Positions 26,163 through 34,094 of a stretch of 64,000 nucleotides of DNA are shown here, piece by piece. Each line of letters starts with the position of its first letter. The stretch's first letter is position 1. The DNA comes from Micromonospora sp. WMMD961 (GTDB taxonomy: Bacteria; Actinomycetota; Actinomycetes; Mycobacteriales; Micromonosporaceae). The position numbers and the translations under genes were made by a program. Under the pieces are notes generated by a model. That model saw only the letters and a program-made list of their open reading frames with translations. It was not told the origin of the DNA and made no database searches. Location of the stretch: positions 3,941,501 through 4,005,500 of the forward strand of contig NZ_JARUBJ010000002.1 of NCBI RefSeq assembly GCF_029626145.1, read 5' to 3'.

Positions 26163-27137
26163 TCAGGCGGGCACCTCGGCGCCGGCGTGCTCCCACAACT
26201 GCTTCATCTCGGTGTGCAGATCGTCGCTCGGCGACCAGCCGAGCAGCTCGGCGGCCAGCCCGACGTCGAGGCGCTGCCAGGTGGTCTCGGCGGGGCCGGT
26301 GCGCTCGGCCTCGACCAGGTCGGTCGGGACCTCGCTGACGTCGATGAGGAGCTGGACCATATCACGTGCGCTGGCCGCCACCCCCCGGCCGATGTTGATC
26401 ACGCGGCCGGCCGCGTCGGCGCGGGTCACGGCCAGCAGCACGGCGGCGACGACGTCACTGAGGCCGACGAAGTCGCGCCGGGAGCCGAGCGGGGCCAACT
26501 CCAGCCGGGCCCGCTCGCCGGCCCGCTGCGCGTCGCGCAGTCGACCCGCGACCACGCCGAGCAGGCTGTGCCCGGGCTGGCCGGCGCCGATGACATTGCC
26601 GACCCGCAGCGTGACACCCTCGATCAGGCCCTGCCGGTGCGCCTCGGTGAGCGCGGTGGTGCAGCGCAGCTTGAACTCGCCGTACGCCATCACCGGCGCC
26701 GGGGGCAGCTGCTCGGGCATCGAGGTGTCCACCGGGACCAGCCCGTACTCGTGCACGCTGCCCAACTGGACCACGCGGATCCGCCGCGGCAGTCGGCCGG
26801 CAGCCTCGATCAGTCGCTCGACCAGCGTGACGTTGACCGCGAGCATCTGCGCCTCGCTCAGACCCCACATCCCGCCCGCCGCGTTGATCACCACGTGCGG
26901 GTCGAGGTCACGCAGCATCTCGGTGATCTCGTCGACGTCGGCGGCGGCCAGGTCCAGTGCGCGGACCTGCACACCCGCACCGATGACCTTCGGGGTGCGC
27001 GCGACGGCGACCACGGTGTGGCCCTGGTCGGCCAGCGCCCGGCAGATCGGTGCGCCAAGGAAGCCGGTGCCGCCCAGGACAGTCACCCGCAGTGGTTGCC
27101 CGGCGTCGTCCGCCGGGCCTCGTGGAGCGATGGTCAT
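26163..27137 (-). CDS. NAD-dependent epimerase/dehydratase (extended SDR)
   Basis: The product is 324 aa. The Rossmann motif VTVLGGTGFLGAPICRAL is near the N-terminus. The catalytic region has VQLGSVHEYG and YGEFKLRC (Y-x-x-x-K). Downstream blocks such as LRVGNVIGAGQPGHSLLG and DFVGLSDVVAAVLLAVT are typical of nucleotide-sugar epimerases and 4-ketoreductases. The start at 27137 has GGGAGG four bases upstream. It lies between a glycosyltransferase and an acyltransferase on the same strand, so it probably makes or modifies the sugar that they use. Confidence 0.9.
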   Translation of the reverse strand: MTIAPRGPADDAGQPLRVTVLGGTGFLGAPICRALADQGHTVVAVARTPKVIGAGVQVRALDLAAADVDEITEMLRDLDPHVVINAAGGMWGLSEAQMLAVNVTLVERLIEAAGRLPRRIRVVQLGSVHEYGLVPVDTSMPEQLPPAPVMAYGEFKLRCTTALTEAHRQGLIEGVTLRVGNVIGAGQPGHSLLGVVAGRLRDAQRAGERARLELAPLGSRRDFVGLSDVVAAVLLAVTRADAAGRVINIGRGVAASARDMVQLLIDVSEVPTDLVEAERTGPAETTWQRLDVGLAAELLGWSPSDDLHTEMKQLWEHAGAEVPA

Positions 27138-27160
27138 GGCGCCTCCCGGGCTGTCGTGGG

Positions 27161-28051
27161 TCATCGGCCCGGCCCGAACGCGTGCCGGGACAGGCTGCGT
27201 ACGCCGGCCATCTTGCCCGAGAGGACCGCCGTCGGCAGGAGGGTGATGGCGTGCAGCCGCGACGAGGTGTAGTGGCGGGCCGCCCGCGCCGCCCGGGGCC
27301 AGCCGTGCTCGTCCATCCGCCGCGCGACATCGACGAAGTACGCCCGCGCCTCGGTGAACCGGGAGCCGTTGACCGCGTCGGCGGCGGACTTGCTGACCGC
27401 GTGCCGCCGGTACTGGAAGCAGAGGGTGCTGTCGACGGCCATCTGCTCGCCCCGCTGGACCAGGTCGATCACCAGGGCCAGGTCCTGGATGACCTGGAAC
27501 TCGTCGCGGAAGTCGACGGCCTTGAGCGCGTCCGTGCGCCAACAGATCGACGGGAAGTAGAACCAGCAGCCGCGCAGCAGGCTGGCCGCCAGGTCCTCAC
27601 CCCCCATCAGCTCGCGGGAGTCGACCCGGGGGGCGTAGAGCCGCCGCTTGGCCTCGTCGACCATGGTGTTGACCACGGTGCCGTCGGCGTCGATGACCTC
27701 GACGCCCGGCTGGATCATGCAGACGCCCGGGTACTGCTCGATCACCGATCGGACGGTGGCGACGTAGTTGGGGTGCATGATGTCGTCAGTGCCCATCATC
27801 ACCAGGTACTCGTGCTCGGCGAGGCCGACGCACTTGCGGTAGTTGCCGGTGACCCCGAGGTTGCGCTCGTTGCGCTGGTAGCGGACCCGCTCGTCGTCGA
27901 TGCCGGCGAACCACTCGGGCACCCCCGGCTCGGTGCCGTCGTCGACCACGGTGAGGCGCCAACCGGGGTCACTCTGCGCCATCACGCTGCGCACCGCCGC
28001 CTGCATGAGAGGCACACTTCCGTAGTACGGCAGCATGATGTCGACAATCAT
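27161..28051 (-). CDS. Glycosyltransferase family 2
   Basis: The product is 296 aa with a GT-A fold. VDIMLPYYGSVPLMQAAVRSVMAQ opens the nucleotide-binding domain, TVVDDGTEPG follows, and the metal-binding DxD-like motif is MMGTDDIMHPNY. A QDLALVIDLVQRGE block is in the acceptor side. No membrane helix is seen. It transfers a sugar from an activated donor, probably to the polysaccharide built with the neighbouring epimerase and acyltransferase. It is the first gene of that operon, and the upstream 188 bases are shared with a divergent mannosyltransferase-like gene. Confidence 0.9.
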   Translation of the reverse strand: MIVDIMLPYYGSVPLMQAAVRSVMAQSDPGWRLTVVDDGTEPGVPEWFAGIDDERVRYQRNERNLGVTGNYRKCVGLAEHEYLVMMGTDDIMHPNYVATVRSVIEQYPGVCMIQPGVEVIDADGTVVNTMVDEAKRRLYAPRVDSRELMGGEDLAASLLRGCWFYFPSICWRTDALKAVDFRDEFQVIQDLALVIDLVQRGEQMAVDSTLCFQYRRHAVSKSAADAVNGSRFTEARAYFVDVARRMDEHGWPRAARAARHYTSSRLHAITLLPTAVLSGKMAGVRSLSRHAFGPGR

Positions 28052-28239
28052 CAGGTCGGCAAACCTAACTGTGCGTGGTGGTGGTGCTCGACAGGCGCGG
28101 CCACATTATCAGGCTCCCACGCACGATCGAGCACCGCCGAACCGGACACCGCGACCACACCGACGACGGTCCGACGCCGACGCGGGCGAGCGCTATCATC
28201 GTCGCGCCCCGTACCGCCCGCCCCCCGGATCGGACGCCG

Positions 28240-29802
28240 ATGTCAGACCGCGCCGTCGCCACGGACGCGCAGCCCGCGCAGACCAACGCCGGGGGCCCGC
28301 CCCCGTCGGCCATCGTGCCCACCCCTCGGCCTCGGCGGCTCGCCCGCCAGTTGGCGCTGAGCGTCTGGTTCTGGCCGACGGCGTTCGCCGCGCTCGCGGT
28401 CGGCTGGCGACTCGGCAGTCCGGAGATGTGGCACGACGAGTTGGTCACCATCGACGTGGCGACCCGTTCCACCCGGCAGATCCTGGGCATGCTGGCGAAC
28501 GTCGACGCGGTGCACGGGGCCTACTACCTCTTCATGCACGGCTGGACGATGTTGTTCGGCACCGGGCCGGCCGCGGTGCGCCTGCCGTCGGCGCTGGCGA
28601 TGGTCCTGGCCACCGCGTGCGTGGCGCTGGCCGGACGGCGGCTGTTCGACCACCGGACGGGTGTCGCCGCGGGGTTCGTCTTCGCCCTGCTGCCCACTGT
28701 CACCCGATTCGGGCAGGAGACCCGTTCGTACGCGTTCGTCGTCCTCGGCGCCGCCGCCGCCACGCTGTTCCTGCTCCGCGCGCTGGACCGGCCGGGGGTC
28801 CTGCGGTGGGCGGCGTACGCGCTCGCGGTGGCCGGCACCGGCCTGGTGAACGTCGTCGCGCTGACCATGCTGCTCGGGCACGGGGTGGCCGTCCTGATCC
28901 ACTGCTGGCGGGAGCGCCGCTGGTGGTCGCTGGCCTGGTTCACGATCGCCACCGCCGCCGGGGCGGGCATCGCCGCGCCGGTGATCCTGCGCGGGATGAA
29001 GCAGGCGGGCCGACAGATCAGCTGGATCCCGGACAGCTCACCCTGGACGGTCTGGGAGCAGGTCTACGGCTCGACGTTGATCGCCGTCGCGGTGACCGCG
29101 CTGGCCGTGGTGGGTCTGCTGACCCACCTGCGCCGCGACACGCTGACCCGGACGCTGAGCGCGGTGCTGATCGCCGCGCTGCCGGTACCGGTGATCCTGG
29201 TGGCCGCCACCGGCGACATCAACTACTTCTTCTCCAAGTACCTGCTGTTCCTGATGCCGGCCTGGGCGGTGCTCGCCGGCGCGGGGCTCGCCGCGCTGCG
29301 TCGTCCCCCGCTGGTCGCGGTGGCGCTCGTCGTGGTCGCCGCCCTGTCCGTGCCGGGGCAGCTCGCCATGCGCGGCGAGTACTCGCACAGCTGGTACACC
29401 TATCCGCAGGCCCGGGCGTTCGAGCCGTTCTCCTACTCACAGGCCGCCCGGGTCATCGAGGCGGGTTACCAGCCCGGCGACGGCCTCGCCGCAGGCGGCC
29501 CCTGGTGGTGGATGCACGGACCCGGGGTGCGTTACTACCTCCCGGCGGACGTCTCGCCGCGCAACGTCTTCCAGCAGCGATCGGCAGCCAAGAGCAACGA
29601 GCTGTTCGCCACGGACTGCGCCAACCCGGCGAAGTGTCTGCGGGACGAGCCGCGGATCTGGGTGCTGCTGCCGACGATCACCGACGCGCCGCTGAGCGGA
29701 CTGTCGAAGAAGCAGGCCGCGGCGCTCACCGAGCGCTATGACGTGGTCCGGGTGACCCACGTGACCGGGCTGACCGTCGCGCTGCTGCAACGGCGGGGCT
29801 GA
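28240..29802 (+). CDS. GT39/PMT-type membrane glycosyltransferase
   Basis: The product is 520 aa with about eleven transmembrane helices. The first outer loop has the acidic motif GSPEMWHDELVTIDVATRSTRQI, typical of C-type (ArnT/PMT-like) glycosyltransferases that use polyprenyl-phosphate sugars. Downstream TRFGQETRSYAFVVL matches the family's conserved second loop. A soluble C-terminal domain of about 120 aa follows, with several Trp and two Cys. The ATG at 28240 is used, and codons upstream look non-coding. It is divergent from the glycosyltransferase 2 gene and presumably part of the same surface-glycan function. Confidence 0.88.
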   Translation: MSDRAVATDAQPAQTNAGGPPPSAIVPTPRPRRLARQLALSVWFWPTAFAALAVGWRLGSPEMWHDELVTIDVATRSTRQILGMLANVDAVHGAYYLFMHGWTMLFGTGPAAVRLPSALAMVLATACVALAGRRLFDHRTGVAAGFVFALLPTVTRFGQETRSYAFVVLGAAAATLFLLRALDRPGVLRWAAYALAVAGTGLVNVVALTMLLGHGVAVLIHCWRERRWWSLAWFTIATAAGAGIAAPVILRGMKQAGRQISWIPDSSPWTVWEQVYGSTLIAVAVTALAVVGLLTHLRRDTLTRTLSAVLIAALPVPVILVAATGDINYFFSKYLLFLMPAWAVLAGAGLAALRRPPLVAVALVVVAALSVPGQLAMRGEYSHSWYTYPQARAFEPFSYSQAARVIEAGYQPGDGLAAGGPWWWMHGPGVRYYLPADVSPRNVFQQRSAAKSNELFATDCANPAKCLRDEPRIWVLLPTITDAPLSGLSKKQAAALTERYDVVRVTHVTGLTVALLQRRG

Positions 29803-29845
29803 GCGAGCACGGTTACCGCCGTCGGCGCCCGGGTAGGGGGTCGGC

Positions 29846-30577
29846 ATGGCGGAACTGGCGACGCTCTGGATCATCAGACACGGTGAGAGCACCGCGAACG
29901 TGGCGGCCACCCATGCCGAGGCGTCCGGCGAGGAGCTGATCGGGCTCAGTCACCGCGACGCCGACGTGCCGCTCTCCCCCACCGGTGCGGAGCAGGCCCG
30001 GGCCACCGGCCGTTGGCTGGCCGAGCTGCCCCCGGACCGCCGTCCGGACGTGGCGGTGGTCTCGCCGTACCTGCGCGCGGTCGCGACCTCCGAGCTGGCG
30101 CTGCACGGCACGGGGGTGCCGGTCAGCCGGGACGAGCGGCTGCGCGACCGGGAGCTGGGCATCCTCGACGGCCTGACCGGGCACGGGGTGCGTCGTCGGT
30201 ATCCGGACGAGGCGGAGCGCCGGGCGCGGCTCGGCAAGTTCTACTACCGGCCACCGGGCGGCGAGTCCTGGACCGACGTGGCGCTGCGGCTGCGGACCCT
30301 CCTCGGCGACCTGCGCCGGGACCACGAGGGTCAGCGTGTCCTGCTCTTCGGTCACGACGCGCTGGTCTTTCTGCTGCGCTATCTGGTGGAGGGGCTGACC
30401 GAGGCGGACCTGATGGCGCTGACCCGTGAGCATGTGATCGCCAACTGCTCCATCACCGACTGGTCCGCCGACGCGCAGGGTCGGCTGACGCTGGGCGGGT
30501 TCAACGAGGTCGGCCACCTGCACCGACAGGGCGCACAGCCGACCAGGGAGGACGAGATCCATGCCGAGCCGGTCTGA
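29846..30577 (+). CDS. Histidine phosphatase family protein
   Basis: The product is 243 aa. The catalytic loop IIRHGESTANVAAT holds the phospho-accepting His, with the second His in LLFGHDALVFLL, and Arg/Glu residues in VSPYLRAVATSE and RDRELGILDGL. These are the four pocket residues of the branch-1 phosphoglycerate-mutase-like phosphatases. There is no signal peptide. The substrate is not predictable. Its last 17 bases overlap the NAD(P)H-hydrate dehydratase gene, which has its Shine-Dalgarno inside this gene. Confidence 0.93.
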   Translation: MAELATLWIIRHGESTANVAATHAEASGEELIGLSHRDADVPLSPTGAEQARATGRWLAELPPDRRPDVAVVSPYLRAVATSELALHGTGVPVSRDERLRDRELGILDGLTGHGVRRRYPDEAERRARLGKFYYRPPGGESWTDVALRLRTLLGDLRRDHEGQRVLLFGHDALVFLLRYLVEGLTEADLMALTREHVIANCSITDWSADAQGRLTLGGFNEVGHLHRQGAQPTREDEIHAEPV

Positions 30578-31430
30578 GGTGAAGGTGATCACGCCGGGGC
30601 TGCTGCGGGACTGGGCGCTGCCGGTGCCGGCCGGGGGCAAGGAGAGCCGCGGCACCGTCCTGGTCGTCGGCGGCTCCCGCTTCACCCCCGGCGCGGTGCT
30701 CCTCGCCGGGGTGGCCGCGCTGCGCGCCGGTGCCGGGGTGCTCCAGCTCGCCGCCGCCGAGTCCACCGCCGCCACGCTGAGCATCCAGGTGCCCGAGGCG
30801 CTCGTGGTCGGGTTGCCGGAGACCGTTGACGGCGCGGTCGCCGCCGATCGGGACGGTCAGCTCGGTGAGCTGGTCGCCCGGGCCGACGTGGTGGCCATCG
30901 GCCCCGGGCTGAAGGCGATCGACGAGACCAACCGCCTGCTGAGCCTGGTCCTGGACGCGGCCCGCCCGGAAACGTCGCTGGTGCTCGACGCGTACGCGCT
31001 CGGCGCGCTGAGCCACGCGCCGGACCTGCTGGTCGGCTCGGGCCGGCCCGTCGTCCTCACGCCCAACGTCACCGAGGCGGGGCACCTGCTCGGGCGGGAC
31101 CCGGGCGACGACCTGGACGCCGAGGCGGCCGAGCTGGCCGCCCGCTACGAGGCGGTCGTGTCGCTGTACGGGCACGTGGCCGCCCCGGACGGGCGGGGTT
31201 GGCGGGAGGAGAGCGGTGACGCCGGGCTGGGCACCTCCGGCAGCGGCGACGTGCTCGCCGGGTTGTTGGCGGGGCTGCTGTCCCGGGGGGCGGATCCGGC
31301 GCAGGCCGCCTGCTGGGGGTCGTTCGCGCACGCGGTGAGCGGTCAACGGCTGATCCCCCGGTACGGCCGGATCGGCTTCCTCGCCCGGGAACTGCTCGAC
31401 GAGATCCCCGGCACGCTGTCCATGGTCTGA
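30561..31430 (+). CDS. nnrD: ADP-dependent NAD(P)H-hydrate dehydratase
   Basis: The product is 289 aa, a ribokinase-fold YjeF C-terminal-type enzyme without the epimerase half. Motifs are RGTVLVVGGSRFTPGAVLLAG, ADVVAIGPGL, VLTPNVTEAGHLLG and the anion-hole GLGTSGSGDVLAGLLAGLL with its catalytic Asp. It repairs hydrated NADH and NADPH using ADP. It is translationally coupled to the histidine phosphatase (17-base overlap, GGGAGG before its ATG). Confidence 0.93.
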   Translation: MPSRSEVKVITPGLLRDWALPVPAGGKESRGTVLVVGGSRFTPGAVLLAGVAALRAGAGVLQLAAAESTAATLSIQVPEALVVGLPETVDGAVAADRDGQLGELVARADVVAIGPGLKAIDETNRLLSLVLDAARPETSLVLDAYALGALSHAPDLLVGSGRPVVLTPNVTEAGHLLGRDPGDDLDAEAAELAARYEAVVSLYGHVAAPDGRGWREESGDAGLGTSGSGDVLAGLLAGLLSRGADPAQAACWGSFAHAVSGQRLIPRYGRIGFLARELLDEIPGTLSMV

Positions 31431-31433
31431 TCA

Positions 31434-31445
31434 GCCGATATCGGC
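31434..31445. promoter_or_regulatory. 12-base palindrome upstream of the hemerythrin gene
   Basis: GCCGATATCGGC is a perfect palindrome lying 66 bases upstream of the hemerythrin start and four bases after the nnrD stop. A TTTGAC element follows at about 31456. It could be an operator, and no known site matches. Confidence 0.3.
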
Positions 31446-31510
31446 CGTTTCCGTATTTGACCTGCTGGGTACCGGAATCACACCAGCCGAGATCCAGGGA
31501 GGTCATGCCC

Positions 31511-32011
31511 GTGTCGACCGATGCGATCGTCCTGCTCAAAGAGGACCACAAGGAAATGCGCCGACTGTTCAAGGCCTTCCAGGATGCCGAGGAGGGGCCG
31601 GCGAGCAAGCGGCAGAAGCTGGTGAACCAGATCCTCGAAGCCCTCACCGTGCACACCTACCTCGAGAACGAGGTGATGTACCCGGAGGTCCGCCGGCTGC
31701 TGCCCGACCTGGAGGACGACATCCTCGAGTCGTACGAGGAGCACCACGTCGCCGACGTGCTCTGCGCCGAGCTGGCCAGCATGGACGCCTCCGACGAGCG
31801 CTTCAACGCCAAGACCACCGTCCTCATCGAGAACGTCACCCACCACGTCGAGGAGGAAGAGGAGGAGTGGTTCCCGAAGGTCCGCGACGCGCTGGGGCGT
31901 AAGCAGCTCCAGGAGATCGGCGAGAAGATGATCGCGCTGCGAGCGGACGCCCCGCGTACCCCCACCGAGCCGAAGGCGATCAAGAAGGCGATGGACGCGA
32001 TGACCGCCTGA
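31511..32011 (+). CDS. Hemerythrin/HHE domain protein
   Basis: The product is 166 aa. The diiron four-helix bundle ligands are visible as LLKEDHKEMRRLFKAF, HTYLENEVMYPEV, YEEHHVADVLCAEL and VTHHVEEEEEEWFPKV. A basic C-terminal tail (KAIKKAMDAM) follows. Such proteins bind oxygen, NO or iron in the cytoplasm. The GTG at 31511 (VSTDAIVLL) is preferred because GGGAGG is eight bases upstream, whereas the ATG at 31505 would be only two bases from it. It is monocistronic with a downstream terminator. Confidence 0.92.
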   Translation: MSTDAIVLLKEDHKEMRRLFKAFQDAEEGPASKRQKLVNQILEALTVHTYLENEVMYPEVRRLLPDLEDDILESYEEHHVADVLCAELASMDASDERFNAKTTVLIENVTHHVEEEEEEWFPKVRDALGRKQLQEIGEKMIALRADAPRTPTEPKAIKKAMDAMTA

Positions 32012-32030
32012 GCCACGCACACGCACCGAG

Positions 32031-32051
32031 GGCCCGGCGTCGAGCCGGGCC
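32031..32051 (+). terminator. Hairpin after the hemerythrin gene
   Basis: An 8-bp stem (32031-32038 with 32044-32051) with a 5-nt loop and two further weak outer pairs lies 20 bases after the stop. Confidence 0.65.
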
Positions 32052-32124
32052 TTCGGCGTACCTCGGTGGGTGGCGTCGCGGAGGTCGCCCGGGACGGCCC
32101 CGGCTGGCCCGGTAGGATCGGCCC

Positions 32125-32205
32125 GGGCCGTTACTGGCGCGTGGGGATGGAGAACCATCGGGGAGCGGCCCCGTCACGAGGACGTTTGCCGAGCGCCTGG
32201 GCCTT
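32125..32205 (+). promoter_or_regulatory. ZTP (pfl) riboswitch upstream of glyA
   Basis: The conserved pfl elements occur in order: a P1 arm GGCCG (32126-32130), the ACTGGCGC segment with GTGG, then CGGGGAGCGGCC closing P1 (32166-32170), and a 3' GAGCGCCTGGGC segment. GGCGC at 32136-32140 can pair with GCGCC at 32193-32197 to form the known pseudoknot. ZTP riboswitches sense the purine precursor ZMP/ZTP, which signals low 10-formyl-tetrahydrofolate, and they turn on one-carbon genes such as glyA. The glyA Shine-Dalgarno lies about 20 bases downstream. Confidence 0.9.
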
Positions 32206-32228
32206 CCCGCACGCCTGTTGGAGGTCGT

Positions 32229-33665
32229 ATGTCGCGCAACGCCGAGTCCACCGCATTCCGAAGCGCCCTCGAGGTGATCCGGGCCGTCGAGCCACGGGTG
32301 GCCGACGCCATCGGCGCCGAGCTGACCGACCAGCGGGAGTCGCTGAAGCTCATCGCCAGCGAGAACTACGCCTCCCCGGCGACCCTGCTGGCCATGGGCA
32401 ACTGGTTCAGCGACAAGTACGCCGAGGGCACCGTCGGCCGTCGCTTCTACGCCGGTTGCCAGAACGTGGACACCGTCGAGGCGCTCGCCGCCGAGCACGC
32501 CCGGGAGCTGTTCGGCGCGGCGCACGCGTACGTGCAGCCGCACTCGGGCATCGACGCCAACCTGGTCGCGTTCTGGGCGGTGTTGGCCGACCGGGTGGAG
32601 TCCCCCGCGCTGAAGAAGGCGCAGGTCCGGCAGGTCAACGACCTCACCGAGGCCGACTGGTTCGCGCTGCGCCGCGAGCTGGGCAACCAGCGGATGCTCG
32701 GCATGTCGTTGGACGCGGGCGGTCACCTCACGCACGGCTTCCGGCCGAACATCTCGGGCAAGATGTTCGACCAGCGCAGTTACGGCACGGACCCGGCGAC
32801 CGGCCTGATCGACTACGACCGGGTGGCAGAGGCGGCCCGCGAGTTCAAGCCGCTGATCCTGGTCGGTGGCTACTCGGCGTACCCGCGGAAGGTGAACTTC
32901 CGGATCCTGCGGGAGATCGCCGACTCGGTCGGCGCGACCTTCATGGTCGACATGGCGCACTTCGCCGGCCTGGTGGCCGGCAAGGTGTTCACCGGCGACT
33001 TCGACCCGGTGCCGCACGCGCACATCGTCACGACCACCACCCACAAGTCGCTGCGCGGTCCTCGCGGTGGCATGGTGCTCTGCCAGCCGGAGCTGGCCGA
33101 CCAGGTGGACCGGGGCTGCCCGATGGTGCTCGGCGGTCCGCTGCCGCACGTGATGGCGGCCAAGGCGGTCGCCCTGGCGGAGGCCCGCCGCCCCGACTTC
33201 GCCGACTACGCCCAGCGGATCGTGGACAACGCGCAGGCGCTCGCGGAGGGGCTGTTGCGCCGGGGCGCGAAGCTGGTCACCGGCGGCACCGACAACCACC
33301 TCGTGCTGATCGACGTGTCCGGCTACGGGCTGACCGGCCGGCAGGCCGAGCAGGCGCTGCTGGATTCCGGCATCGTCACCAACCGCAACTCGGTCCCGCA
33401 GGACCCGAACGGGGCGTGGTACACGTCCGGCATCCGGATCGGCACCCCGGCGCTGACCACCCGGGGGCTGGGCACCGCCGAGATGGACCAGACCGCGGAG
33501 CTGATCCACACCGTGCTCACGCAGACCACCGCCGGCGCCAACGCCGACGGCACCCCGTCGAAGGCGAAGTACACCCTCGACCCGGCGCTGGCTGACAAGG
33601 TCGCCCGCCAGGCCACCGACCTGCTGGCCCCGCACCCGCTCTACCCCGGCATCGACCTGGCCTAG
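32229..33665 (+). CDS. glyA: Serine hydroxymethyltransferase
   Basis: The product is 478 aa, the longer actinobacterial GlyA form (many GlyA are about 420 aa). PLP-enzyme blocks are SLKLIASENYASPATLLAMG, KYAEGTVGRRFYAGCQNVD, FMVDMAHFAGLVAGKVF and the PLP-lysine motif TTTTHKSLRGPRGG. It makes glycine and 5,10-methylene-tetrahydrofolate from serine. A ZTP riboswitch upstream explains regulation. It stands alone and is followed by a palindromic repeat. Actinomycetes often carry a second, shorter glyA elsewhere. Confidence 0.96.
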   Translation: MSRNAESTAFRSALEVIRAVEPRVADAIGAELTDQRESLKLIASENYASPATLLAMGNWFSDKYAEGTVGRRFYAGCQNVDTVEALAAEHARELFGAAHAYVQPHSGIDANLVAFWAVLADRVESPALKKAQVRQVNDLTEADWFALRRELGNQRMLGMSLDAGGHLTHGFRPNISGKMFDQRSYGTDPATGLIDYDRVAEAAREFKPLILVGGYSAYPRKVNFRILREIADSVGATFMVDMAHFAGLVAGKVFTGDFDPVPHAHIVTTTTHKSLRGPRGGMVLCQPELADQVDRGCPMVLGGPLPHVMAAKAVALAEARRPDFADYAQRIVDNAQALAEGLLRRGAKLVTGGTDNHLVLIDVSGYGLTGRQAEQALLDSGIVTNRNSVPQDPNGAWYTSGIRIGTPALTTRGLGTAEMDQTAELIHTVLTQTTAGANADGTPSKAKYTLDPALADKVARQATDLLAPHPLYPGIDLA

Positions 33666-33675
33666 CCGCCACTCC

Positions 33676-33752
33676 CGTCGATCATGGAGTTGTGGTGCCC
33701 GGTCCGGGCTGGTGCGCGGCCTTCGCCCACCACCACAACTCCATGATCGACG
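33676..33752. repeat. Palindromic repeat with GATCATG arms (copy 1)
   Basis: Two perfect 22-base arms (33676-33697 and 33731-33752) flank a 33-base centre, between convergent glyA and a small minus-strand gene. The arm core CGTCGATCATGGAGTT is shared, with two changes, by the element at 48343-48405. This marks a dispersed palindromic family that may also act as a terminator. Confidence 0.8.
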
Positions 33753-33766
33753 CGGGGGTGCGACCG

Positions 33767-34018
33767 TCAGGCCATCGGGCGCTTCAGGTGGTAGCGGTGG
33801 ACCTCGGTGCTGCCCTGGACGTTGTTGACGTCTTCGGCGGCGGAGACGAGCTCCCACCCCTCCCGGCCGGCCCGGTTGAGGTGCGCGATGGCGGTGTCCC
33901 CGAAGGCGGTGATGTCCTTACGGGACCCGTCCGGCGCGTACCAGACGAACGAGACATGGAAATTGCGGCCCTGTCCCTGATAGCGGCGGACGAGCAGGGC
34001 GTACTCCCAGGCAACCAT
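33767..34018 (-). CDS. Small DUF4177-like protein
   Basis: The product is 83 aa. The pattern MVAWEYALLVRR at the start and LNRAGREGWELVSAAED in the middle matches the small beta-alpha DUF4177-type proteins (YEYK... GWELV). There is no membrane segment or signal. Function is unknown. It lies between glyA and the biosynthetic region and shows no coupling to either. Confidence 0.7.
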   Translation of the reverse strand: MVAWEYALLVRRYQGQGRNFHVSFVWYAPDGSRKDITAFGDTAIAHLNRAGREGWELVSAAEDVNNVQGSTEVHRYHLKRPMA

Positions 34019-34094
34019 GCGGCCTATTATGACCGTCCACCCAGGACAGCGGTACGCGGGTCGTCGCGCATTGCCATCCGATGAACGCGGTGTG

